A stretch of 64,000 nt of DNA from Diorhabda sublineata (taxonomy: Eukaryota; Arthropoda; Insecta; Coleoptera; Chrysomelidae), in NCBI RefSeq assembly GCF_026230105.1, contig NC_079484.1:5099805-5163804 (forward strand), in the 5' to 3' direction. A program made the translations under genes and the position numbers. A model generated the notes under the pieces. It ran no database searches, was not told where the DNA came from, and worked only from the letters and a program-made list of their open reading frames with translations. The number at the start of each line of letters is the position of its first letter. Positions within the stretch are counted from its first letter, which is position 1. This document shows, in pieces, positions 23,291 through 33,155 of the stretch.

Positions 23291-23865
23291 AGAGTCGTCC
23301 GTTTAATCTGAAACCTAAACTTAAGAGGACACTCTGTATGGGGCCATCCATAAATTACGTCACAGAAATTTCAGGACTTTTTAACCCCCCCCCCTTGTCA
23401 CTGGTTGTCAAAATTTTAAAACCCCCTCCCCCCTGATGTGACGTCACACATTTTTCAAATTTATATATTTATTTAAAAATAATCAAAAGAAAACAGTTAT
23501 TTTTATCTTTTTCTTACTTTTATTATATAATCTTTGATAAAATTAACATAAAGAAGTCAAATATTTTAGAGAACAGAAAAACAAACGACTAATTAAATTA
23601 TGCGTGATGAATTTTGAATTTTAACATGTGATGTCACAAAGTTTTTGACCCCCCCTGCCCCTTGTCATACTATGTCACATTCCGATGATACCCTCCCCCC
23701 CCATTAACATGTGACGTAATTTATGAATGACCCCTATCAGGTAATATCAAAAAATATAATTTATGTATTGTGATATATTTTCTAGTAGTTTTTCAATCAT
23801 ATTTTGTTTGTTTTGTGTGATAACGCTGTCGAGGCACGTTAAACCGAAATAATAAAAAAATTTAA
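23290..23865 (+). repeat. Dispersed repeat copy A, split by a MITE
   Basis: The sequence GT-T-TAATCTGAAACCTAAACTTAAGA(G/A)GAC before the MITE and TTTGTTTGTTTTGTGTG...CGCTGTCGAG...GAAATAA after it match, in order and orientation, 24005-24390 (copy B). Copy A is therefore one old repeat interrupted by the insertion at 23340-23734. The family is unknown and no coding sequence is visible. Confidence 0.6.
23340..23734. mobile_element. 395-bp MITE with 25-bp terminal inverted repeats, TAT duplication
   Basis: The left end GGGGCCATCCATAAATTACG-TCACA and the reverse complement of the right end, GGGGTCATTCATAAATTACG-TCACA, match at 23 of 25 positions. TAT flanks both sides (23337-23339 and 23735-23737), a 3-bp target-site duplication. 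The interior has poly-C tracts next to each end and a TGTGACGTCACA palindrome, but no ORF. A 3-bp duplication with GGG-starting ends fits PIF/Harbinger-like elements. This family assignment is inference. Confidence 0.85.
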
Positions 23866-24004
23866 TGGTATAAAAATAGGTCAGCTAATTTCAGAAGAAC
23901 CCAAAATAATTAAAAAAGCAAGAAATTATGGAATCCATAGGTAAATTACATTTCATTGGTTTCTATTTAAACATAAATTGGGTCTTTCGAAGTTGTTACG
24001 TCTT

Positions 24005-24390
24005 TGTGTACGTCAAACACATCATCATTTTAACACGTTGGCTGCCAACTAGAAAATAACTCATAATTCACTTCTCCTGAAGAGTGTTTTTTACATAATT
24101 CAAATAAGAAATAAAAGTTTTTCTTTTAAATCGTACATTTTCTATACCTTTAAGTGATAACTTTTTGTTTTAATTATTATTTTTAATGATTTAATGCGAT
24201 TAAATGGAATTGTGGAAATTGCCTTGGCAGTCAACGTGTTAATTTGAAATCTAACCTTAAGAAGACCTAACCAAAGTACCAGGCGGTATTAGATAGTCTT
24301 CTACGTTATCTTTATATTTTTTGTTAGTTTTGTGTGCCAATAAGTAGCGCTGTCGAGAAATGTTCAACTGAAATAAAAAATAGCAGGTTT
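24005..24390 (+). repeat. Dispersed repeat copy B, split by a piggyBac-type MITE
   Basis: GTCAAACACATCATCATTTTAA, then (after the MITE) TTTGAAATCTAACCTTAAGA-AGACCT and TTTGTTAGTTTTGTGTG...AGCGCTGTCGAGAAATG...GAAATAA, parallel copy A at 23290-23865. Divergence is roughly one base in four. The match extends on both sides of each MITE, which proves that the MITEs are later insertions. Confidence 0.6.
24034..24238. mobile_element. 205-bp piggyBac-type MITE, TTAA-flanked
   Basis: CACGTTGGCTGCCAA at the left end and TTGGCAGTCAACGTG at the right end are inverted repeats with one mismatch in 15. Both are flanked outside by TTAA (24030-24033 and 24239-24242), the duplicated target of piggyBac transposases. 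The interior is AT-rich and non-coding. A CACGTTG start is usual for insect piggyBac-like ends. Confidence 0.85.
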
Positions 24391-25890
24391 TGAACCCGAC
24401 GTGGACATTTGGTTGGTTAGTATAAGTTAGGTAACTATAGGTTTAAACCAAAACAAACAATTATACACGTTAAGAGATCTCCCAAAATTTAACAAACATC
24501 ATTAGTGATTCTTTTGAGACTTTGGGGCTGCCTGATGAAGTTTTAAAAACATGGTAGGCGTACATTTCGATTTGCACCGATCGGACGATTTTTTGATGTT
24601 AGAATCTGGTGATCCTTTTAGCACAAAATTTTTAAGTTACGTTCTCAAGGTGACCAAATATTGAAAACCAAAAATTTGTACCGCAAAGTAATAAAACACA
24701 TCTTATAAAGGTTTCTAATTACTGTACCATAATACAATAATTTTAAGCGATTTTTGGCTTCAGTGAACATGAAAGTCGGAAGAGAAAAGATATTAGATAG
24801 ACAAACTTAGGTCAGTTGTATGGGAAAAAGAGAAATGTATCCTGTATGATAAAAAACTACACAAAAACGACGACTTCAATGAAAAAATATTTTTTAACAG
24901 GTACCTAACTGTGTGATCGAATTTCATTAGTTCTTTGAGTATTTGATCATGATTATTTCTTCAACTTTTCACTTTTTTCATATGTTTTTCTCGATAAATC
25001 GTCGTTTCGATCTGTTTCAGTCTTCACCAAACTATCTATTTATATATAAACAAATAAAAATATTTATTTCTTTTATTTCGTTTTTAAATTTCAAAACCTT
25101 CTTTGTTTTCCAAATAGCCCCCATATGAATTGAAATATATACATTTTATTGTATGGTTTTTACCAAAAGTATAGACACAACTGAATTATTTCCTGAATCA
25201 CGTAACTTATTTTTTACGTTATTTGTAATTCAGACGTAATCGACACTTAACCAGAGCCACCCTTAAAACAGGACACGTCTCACACATTTTATCCAACATT
25301 ATCTCAACCATGCGTTTTATTTGGAAAAAGAGAAAGAAGGGTTTCGACAAAATGGCAATTAGAGAACGATATGAACGTTATACGATTTGAAAATCGATTT
25401 TCTTTTTTTAACATTTGGTTAGCAAAGTTGGAATGATTGCTTACTGAATAATAATACCATCTTTTAGAAAGGAATAATACGCTTAATATTCAATTTGTGT
25501 TATGTGAATTTATTTTAATATTAATTTGGAAATCTTGCCGCACAAAGCAAAATTCTATGAATCCTAAAAACTCGAACGAGGTTAAAAGGTTTGTGGCATA
25601 TCGTAATTATTACAAAGGATTAATTTCGTAATTCGCAGAAAGCTCTTTGCCATTAAATATATAATATCAATAAAGAATTCACAATTCGATTAGTCGAAAG
25701 ATTATAACAACTCTTACATCAGCCTTAATTGCTTCTTCAATAAGTCTGAAAGTGATGTCGGATCTTTATTTTTAAATGATTAGGCCGTAACATAAATTTT
25801 GTAATTCACCGCACTCATAATTGCGCTGATATAAATTTTTATAAGAAATATTTTTACTTCGCTCTCATTTATTCTTACAAAGTGTTAATA
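24390..25890. other. No gene recognised
   Basis: AT-rich. CCTGATGAAGTTTT...CATGGTAGGCGTAC at about 24530 has a loose resemblance to retroelement terminal sequences but lacks the ribozyme boxes. Confidence 0.4.
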
Positions 25891-25896
25891 GCTTGC

Positions 25897-26547
25897 TGAC
25901 GTCACCAGCGCCGATCGAGTTTCGCACGCACATCACGTTGTTTTGTTTTACCATCCTCTCGTGTCGTGTCCTATCAGTCGTATTTTTTGTCAAGATGTCT
26001 TGATCGTCAAAGGTTCGTTATAGATTTTGTGAATGAAGTATTTTTAAGTATCCTTAAATGAAAAAATTACGGCAGTTACAGTAAAAGGAAAATTGTTGTA
26101 TTAAGTACAAGGTTTGTTGTAAAGATCATTTCTAGATAGGTAGCTAATTCAAAACTTAAAACTTACAATACAGGATAGCTTGACGTATTATTGTAACAAT
26201 AATGTGGTAGTTTTAAGGTTTTACTGATTCCCATGACATATTCTTTTTTTTTACCAAAAATTTTATTATCGAAGTCGAAATTCCTCAAATTAAATGCAAT
26301 ATATTTCTTTAAATTATAACAATTAGTATCTTAAAATTAATAGGTTAATGCAGCAGATTTTAACAATTATAAAATCTTTATTTGTGGCAAAATAACTAGT
26401 TTTGCGAGGGGATCTATTTGGGGTAAGTTGTTTAACGAGCCACGAAGCTCCATTTTATCAACAAATAAACCCTATTTCATAACTCTAGCTCTAGTCTTTT
26501 GTCAAACAGACCGGCCGCTCTTCTACACAATCGGCGCTGATGACGTA
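25897..26547. mobile_element. Candidate foldback or non-autonomous element between CRE-bearing inverted repeats
   Basis: TGACGTCACCAGCGCCGAT (25897-25915) is repeated in inverse orientation as ATCGGCGCTGATGACGT (26530-26546), 16 of 17 aligned bases identical. Both arms are much richer in G+C than their surroundings. The 5' arm is followed by TCTCGTGTCGTGTCCTATCAGTCG, where TCAGT matches the arthropod initiator. No target-site duplication is obvious. It could be a DNA element, or two divergent promoters that share a motif. Confidence 0.4.
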
Positions 26548-26749
26548 GTCCTATTTGGTACGGATCTCGGGCGGTCTTAAATATATCTTCGGAGCTTTGT
26601 AAATTTTCTAATATTAGTCCTATCGACTTAAAATAAACACCATTACTCTTGTAAAATGGAGATACCTTTATTTTCGTTAGAAAAAGAATATACTTTTTGT
26701 TTCTAATGTTCCAAGCCCATTATAAAGTATCCAAACTTCATTAAACAAT

Positions 26750-26980
26750 TCATTTTAACCACAGATGCTTCCAATACAACATGTTCTTTAATAATAATGG
26801 TATTGATCTACACATAGCAATTGCAGCTTGAGCTTTCAATAAAAGTGAAATAAATAAACCAATTACGTTATAAGCTCCTAATAAATTTTCTATTTTTAAT
26901 AATGGATGAATACAATTTTGTAATACAATATGTAACAGCAAACGTGAACTATGCAAATTGAAAACTCGAAGATTAATCTA
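26750..26980 (-). other. Unrecognised coding-like open frame
   Basis: The minus-strand frame runs from a TAG at about 26982 to a TGA at 26750, with no ATG until late. It has a coherent, Leu-rich, Lys/Arg-punctuated product (for example H-P-L-L-K-I-E-N-L-L-G-A-Y-N-V-I-G-L-F). The composition is less biased than random AT-rich frames nearby. TTTATAG just before the frame could serve as a 3' splice site, so an internal or terminal exon is possible. I do not recognise the family, and chance or a transposon remnant is not excluded. Confidence 0.25.
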
Positions 26981-29900
26981 TAAACAACTCTTCTATCTTA
27001 AAAAGCTGAAGAATTGCCATCACGAAAACCTCTAGTTTTGAATCACTTGGAGGCATACAATCCTACATTTTGAAGATGAAGCTGTCTTACAGGATTAGAA
27101 ACAGGTTGAAATTTAGCGTAGTCTTACACAACTTCGATTTAGGATCAACGTTGTAGAAGCTTGGTAAGTTCTTGATTGAATTTGAGATTCATTTGAAATA
27201 TAAGTGGAAAACTGCATTTTTAAGAAGTTCACTGATTAAGAGTTTGCAATGTACCACAAAGGCTCGAGCAAGAAGAAGAAATACAAAAGATCTTAGAAAG
27301 TTATCATAATGATCACAAGTTCAATCATAAAAAATTGTCAAGAATGTTGAAGAAGCGAAACAAAACCATGTCACCAAAAGGAATTCGTCGTTACAGATAC
27401 AGTAAAAAAACTATCGATACTTAGGATACTTAGACACAATAGGCGCTTTTGTCGAAAGTAATAGAGGAGTTGGTTACTTTATAACAATATTGTCAAATAG
27501 AGAGGGTCACAGACAATCGCTAGAGGAATACTCAACAAATTCTGCAACTACAAATATAATAAATCTCTTTGAGATGCGCCATTCATTCTTAACGTTCCCA
27601 TATGACTTGGTAAATATTCAAACAGAATTCATACTTCACAAAATTGCTTTTTATTATCAACTTTTTATATTAAAGTCCTAGAATTCCGTATTGATCATTA
27701 TCTGAACTAACCCCATCTATTTCCATTAAAGTTATTCACATTATCTAGCAATATCTGTAATGCTGAAAAGTTTAATCGGTTGTTAAAATTCTTGTTTTCT
27801 TGGAAAGCTTACCAAACGAAAAAGTTAAATTGCTATCATTAATTTGAATATTTTCACAAGTTGTGCAGACTTGGTATCATTAATGCCGTTTATTTCTGTA
27901 ATATTCCATTATTAATCTCTTTGATCTATAAATTGATATCATTTTTGATATATTAATAAGACGAGAGATATTTCAACAAGTAGTGACTTTTCTCAAAAGT
28001 TATTTTAGGCTACTATCCGACTAAAGCAATTCAACAGCGATACGATATTACCAGCGTATACTTTGCGTGTTTAAACCACGATTTATATGAATTATATATC
28101 CACCAAGTTGGATTATCCAACTTGATCATTACTTCTGTTGAAGGCACATCCATAGAAATAAAACCACATTCGATTGGTTCCTTGAAAATGAATCACTCAA
28201 GTAAACATACTACTTGACCTGGGTATTCACAAGATATTCTTGGAAAATGACTGATGTATTAAAAGGCTAAAATTAGAACTATTGATGTAGAGTTTTGGGG
28301 TTAATCTTTATACTCGAATCTTTGTGGATGATTGAGTAGTGATTTCGCAAGACAAAACTAATGATATGACATTCGCTTAATATTGGATCTACCTATAAAT
28401 ATCTGATGATGAGTAATGGATTGTAGAGTGAAGCTCAAAGAAGAAGGGCAATAAAGTTCCCTAGCGGTATAATTTGGAGTAAGAACAATACAAAAAGATC
28501 TATAATATCATTGTGATGAATTCCTTAATATACAGTTTAGATTGGTGGCCATCGAAAATAAGAAGAGAAGAAAGAACGTTGCGGAAAAGATTTACATTAG
28601 AAAAAAACCTTCAATGGACGATATAAAAGATAAACAACGGGTTTTGAAAAGACATATACAGAAAATGATGGAAACCAAGTGATGAAGAAGCCGGGAGGAG
28701 GAATACATGACGAAATCAAAAAAAAGAAATTACAGGTGTGAACTAAAATGGTACAGAGGGCTGGAGATGATATTTCGAAAGACATATCATAGTAAAATAT
28801 ATACATTTGGTGATAAGGACTATAAGAAGTAACTGTTTTTCATAAATATCGGAGAGAATTTAATTTTATATACAAAATGATTACTGAAAAGTTCATGTAT
28901 AAACTCCTTTACTAGATTTAAATGTTTTTATTCACACCAACCTACGTTATGTTATTTTCTCCCTTTGTTTGTTCCCATGTATTTCTCGATTATTTTCACA
29001 ATTTTCGTAGTTATAGAATTGGAGTTATCTGTCGGATGTGCCGGAGGATTTTGAACTCATATCAGAAAAAATGTAATAACTTGGGATATTGAGTTATAAA
29101 AAAAGTTCTTTATGAAATTGGACAGTTTTTATATGATTTTTTTATTAAACCTACTTGACTGTAATATCGTGAATTATTTCTTTTAAGGCAGCTATAATAA
29201 AATTTTTAAACAACAATTAGAATAAGTTCAATAAAATAATATTGATTTGGGAATTGCAAAAAAGTTTTTCTATAATAGCTATTTGCCAAATAATACCAAT
29301 GAAAAATTATCAAATAAGAATTGTGATACAACCAAATTGAAGGGGAAATGTTTGACAAAATCATGTATGTCTCTATGCTGAGCTGAATATTTTTCTCAAG
29401 TATGAGAACAAACTATGAATACTTGGATCTACTGCACTAATGGTACCTTATTGAGATGTTGGAGCACGTTGTGCCTAAACTATATGTGGCAGCTCAAGCT
29501 TTTAAATCACTTGAGGTAAGCAGTCTAACACTTATACACTCAAACTTTCAAGCAGTTGAGCACGTGCACTCGAGTGTCAAAGTACTCAAACAAAAACTGA
29601 ACCTTTCAAACATTCATACACACAATCATTCAATCAATCTAATACTCATTCACCCAAGCAATCAAACAGTATATTACTGAAGCATTTCATTTCTGATTTA
29701 TTCCACTTCCTGCATCTTAAAAACACTATTTCCATCTTTCCATTTACTTCTACGTGAAGCGATATTGTCCACTTCCTCGAATAGAGACTTGAAAATAATG
29801 TTATACGATGACCAAAATTTTCTTTTCCTTCTTATTCCATTCATTTAAAGATGCTAAATATCAAAAAACTTATCAATATCTTTCCAATACTGACTTTTTT

Positions 29901-30050
29901 CCAATGACAATCTCGTATTCCCATATCTTGTTCTTCCGTTCATTCTTAATAGTCCAGCAGTTACTTTCAAGTTTTTTAAGTTGCCCAGTCTACCATTTGA
30001 CTCTATTTCTCTCTCAGATTGTGTTCTATAAGCACAAATACTATAAACAG
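26980..30050. other. Mostly featureless; low-complexity patch near 29.5 kb
   Basis: 28440-28700 is purine-rich with LINE-tail-like fragments too weak to call. 29540-29665 is rich in CTCAAAC/ATTCA words. The 115-codon plus frame at 29808-30155 has an ATG but no motif, and its end overlaps a dispersed repeat, so it is probably chance. Confidence 0.4.
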
Positions 30051-30054
30051 TTTA

Positions 30055-30150
30055 CTGGTGGTGTAAACAGTGTGTTCAGTATGAATATCGCCAACGGTTC
30101 CAGAAATTCCAAATTATATTGGTTGCAAAAATGTTCTCAAATCAAACAAA
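30055..30150 (+). repeat. Partial second copy of the Penelope-type terminal repeat
   Basis: GGTGTAAACAG, GTTCCAGAAATTCCAA and TATATTGGTT follow in the same order as at 10638-10680. This copy has an extra 20-base segment between the first two blocks that the 10.6-kb copy has lost. The ribozyme-like part is not preserved upstream. Confidence 0.6.
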
Positions 30151-31450
30151 ATTAAATTTACTGCGGTTCCAATCGCTTGATTACCCTCTCGTGAAAACTG
30201 GATATTCACAAACTTCAAAGGAATACCCTGGAGAAAAATTTTGAGGTCCAATTAAAAAGTGATTGCTGACAGTCTATTTTGAAATTAAACACAAATATTT
30301 CAATGGAAAACACATTTTTAGGAAAAAAATATTAGAGATAGAAACTTATTGATCATGGAGATAAATTTCATGTTATTATTTGGAAAAAATTGGGCTTCGT
30401 TAGAAAAAAGAAAACAATCGTTATTAATATACTTATACCTGATTCATGTTTTTCGGCATAAATCTTTTCATTGGAATCTATTTGTAACGCAATTAATTAC
30501 CGCAACTAACAATGGCTTCATAGGGGGTCAAAAGCACGAGAAAGGTGAATTAAAAGAACTAATTTATGAAGGGCCTTGAAGATGAAAGCTGCAAAGCCCG
30601 AACATTAATCATGATAATAAGTTTAAGTGAAGTTGAACTAAAAGTATGTCAATTTACTCCTCGTTCATTCTATCTCTCGAAAGGGTCCATATTAATAATT
30701 ATGAGAATGATTAGGATAGTAATTGCTGAAAGTATTACCAACTCAAGATTGAATAATAGTAAAGTAAAAAACTGTACTTGTTGAATTTCTTTTTCAAACT
30801 ATTGAATTTGGTTTTAGTTTGGTCATTTTGCTGCGACATATGCAACCAACAACAAGTCCACAATCAGTTTTTTATATTTTTTACCTTCGATCTTCCACCG
30901 AGCTGGAACACTTTTGAATCGGAATCAGTTAATAGATTTCGTAGCTCACTCAAAACGTGCAAGTATTAATTTTCGATTTGCTACGATTTCGAGTTGTGAA
31001 AAAAGACTGCTAGTTGTTAACGAAGCTGTGTAGAAGAAGTCTTGGCAAACTGAATAAGATCCTTGAATAAATGTCCATTCATTAGCGGTCTTTTTTCATA
31101 TATTCAAAACTAATTTAGCCTCTTACTAATTTCAAGCAAATTTTGATATATAAAACTTAACTTCTCCTTTAAGATCGTTAACACTGGATCGTACAGTACT
31201 ACCCTTTGTTTATTTTCCTGAAGCAATTGCGTAAGAGTATTTTTCTTTTCAACTGCTTTGAAGTTTAAAATTCGAATTACGAGCTCACTCTTAAATCGAC
31301 TTTTAATTTTGATTAAAAACCTTTCGGCAACAACGGGAACAGGCACGGGCTGAAAACCACGTTTATAACATTTCCTCTGTATCTGGCGGTTTCCGTTTAT
31401 ATTTATTGTTTCTACCTTAATAAAGTTTTAAATGTGAATATGTAACCAGT
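30150..31450. other. No gene recognised
   Basis: AT-rich sequence with short frames lacking motifs. Confidence 0.4.
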
Positions 31451-31451
31451 A

Positions 31452-32105
31452 GGGTGGAAAATTCATAGAGTTACGAACGGCTTTCTATTTTTAATGAGGT
31501 TTTTCCCTACTGAAATCCCATGTGTTTTAGGAAGTATATGAACGCGTATTCAATATTCATAAAAACATTTTTTGTGTATCGATTAACGTGATGAGAATCA
31601 GGAATGTGATGGGAATAGTTACTAAAAGGAAAGATCGAAATGATAGTCCAGTGGACATAGATTTTTACTTCAGATTTCCATCAAGATGCATCGATTTGCT
31701 TGAAATTTTACCAGTAGATGATAAATACCTTAAAAAACAAAAACTACCCTATGCCGATAAGTGGTTTTATTCTTGGGGTGGCAAGTTTTTCGTTAAAACT
31801 AACCATAGAAATCGACTGAAAAAGCATTCTAAGAACAAATCACTCTATATAGTTCTTTCCAAAAATCAATAATTTTTCTATTTGATTAAAATTTTGATTT
31901 TTTTACAAAAAAACCATGTCTCAGATTTTTTAAAATTGAAAATTAAATAACTAGAAAGCGGTCAATTTTACGAAAAAAATGTATTGAATGTTTTTCAGAG
32001 AATTTTAAAAAACCATTCAGATAAGACTTTATAAGTTTTTTTTTAACTTAAAATAAATGAGTTATGACTAAAATAATATAGAATCTACCTCTAATGTTGC
32101 CACCC
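31452..32105. mobile_element. Candidate TA-flanked element, about 654 bp
   Basis: GGGTGGAAAATTC at the left and, reverse-complemented, GGGTGGCAACATTAG at the right form a short inverted repeat whose first nine bases match at eight positions. TA lies immediately outside both ends (31450-31451 and 32106-32107). The interior carries the 94-codon frame at 31588-31872. TA flanks suggest a Tc1/mariner-type transposition mechanism, but the inverted repeat is short. Confidence 0.4.
31588..31872 (+). CDS. 94-codon ORF, possible FP-like domain remnant
   Basis: From tandem ATGs the product reads N-V-M-G-I-V-T-K near residue 6 and D-I-D-F-Y-F-R-F-P-S-R around 24-34. After a Lys-rich middle comes F-Y-S-W-G-G-K-F-F-V-K-T near 60-71, and it ends in TAA. 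DID-x-x-x-R-x-PSR followed by an aromatic-W/GK-x-F-V-(R/K) segment is the order seen in the FP-type (Baculo_FP) domain common in proteins of insect transposable elements. The stretch between the two blocks is much shorter than usual, so an internal deletion is likely. This is inference from motif order only. The frame is uninterrupted, and it lies wholly within the TA-flanked element. Confidence 0.35.
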   Translation: MMRIRNVMGIVTKRKDRNDSPVDIDFYFRFPSRCIDLLEILPVDDKYLKKQKLPYADKWFYSWGGKFFVKTNHRNRLKKHSKNKSLYIVLSKNQ

Positions 32106-32217
32106 TAATCGTAATAAAATGTTTTAAATTCAATTGAATATAAATAATAGCATTTCTAAATATTTTTTAAATATTGCCTTTCAAAAATAACTTGAGGCTC
32201 ATTATAATCCATTAAAA

Positions 32218-32436
32218 TGCAAAAAACCCTACGCCACAAGAACCCTTGCAAGTTATATTTTGCAATAGATAACAAGGATGCGGGGCATCATGTGGCTGCT
32301 GGAAAATTTAATTTTTTTCTAACTCAACTTGCAATAGATGGTCTGGTGAAGGTTGTCAGTACAGTGGTCCAATAACTGAAGCAGAAGAGGACGAAGACGG
32401 AAACACAGATAGAGATAATGGTGATTGTTAACTTTT
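32218..32436 (+). pseudogene. Cysteine-rich (CXC-like) C-terminal coding tail, degraded
   Basis: In one frame the sequence reads P-L-Q-V-I-F-C-N-R-stop-Q-G-C-G-A-S-C-G-C-W-K, then, after a short stop-containing stretch, T-C-N-R-W-S-G-E-G-C-Q-Y-S-G-P-I-T-E-A-E-E-D-E-D-G-N and a TAA at about 32434. The spacing C-x(3)-C-x-C...C-x(2)-(C)-x-G-x(2)-C followed by an acidic tail is that of the cysteine-rich CXC-like ends found on many uncharacterised, probably transposon-derived insect proteins. The expected third-cluster Cys is Trp. The upstream body of the protein is missing. Its last 36 codons and 3' flank are duplicated just downstream. Confidence 0.45.
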
Positions 32437-33155
32437 CTTTATTTTGTACATAATTTTTTCAAATTCATATGTAAATACAATACATTACATTAAATACATG
32501 AAAAAATTATATTGAAATTTCTTTTCAAACAACAATCTTCACAAAATTTAAATTTTTTCCTATGTAAAGGATGAAAATATGCTAAATAATCATTTACAAA
32601 TCAAGCACTACAAAAAATACCAATTTAAATTTGTGACAAAGGAATATTTGAGTTTAATACAATGAAAAAAATACTTTTAATATTAATTAAGTAAGATAAA
32701 GTACTATAATGGTTTTTTCTTCAATTGCCTCATAAGAGAGGTTGAGGACTGAACTTGCAAGGGATGTTCTAGTGAAAGTTCTCTGTACAGTGCTCCAATA
32801 ACTGATGAAGAAGAGGACAAAGACGGAAATACAGATAGAAATAATGGTGATTGTTAACTTTTCTTTATTTTGTACATAATTTTTTCAAATTCATATGTAA
32901 ATACAATACATTACATTAAATACATGAAAAAATTATATTGAAATTTCTTTTCAAACAACAATCTTCACAAAATTTAAATTTTTTCCTATGTAAAGGATGA
33001 AAATATGCTAAATAATCATTTACAAATCAAGCACTACAAAAAATACCAATTTAAAGAAATATTTGAGTTTAATACAATAAAAAAAAAATACTTTTAATAT
33101 TAATTGAGTAAGATATTGGTTTTTTCTCCAATTGTGTCATAAGAGGGATTGGTTT
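32326..33155 (+). repeat. Tandem duplication, 426-bp unit, two copies
   Basis: Unit 1 (32326-32751) and unit 2 (32752-about 33155) are head-to-tail copies at a constant offset of 426 bases. Unit 2 has lost two short segments. Each unit starts inside the cysteine-rich tail (AACTTGCAA), includes the stop codon and about 300 bases of AT-rich 3' flank. The 3' flank is almost identical between units, while the short coding part differs more. Confidence 0.9.
32752..32862 (+). pseudogene. Duplicated cysteine-rich coding tail, second copy
   Basis: The frame reads T-C-K-G-C-S-S-E-S-S-L-Y-S-A-P-I-T-D-E-E-E-D and ends N-G-D-C-stop, parallel to T-C-N-R-W-S-G-E-G-C...N-G-D-C-stop in the first unit. Here the first Cys pair is kept but the later Cys has become Ser. 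The reading frame and the stop are preserved in both copies. There is no upstream exon, so it cannot by itself encode a protein. Confidence 0.4.

Noticed and set aside
24530..24580. CTGATGA followed by a short inverted AGTTTT/AAAAAC, as in a hammerhead core
   Set aside because: No GAAA box or cleavage-site triplet in the right place.
28440..28800. Purine-rich stretch resembling LINE C-terminal basic regions
   Set aside because: No ordered conserved blocks could be found in any frame.
29808..30155. 115-codon plus-strand frame with ATG
   Set aside because: No motif, hydrophobic AT-rich composition, and its end runs through a dispersed Penelope-type repeat; most likely chance.
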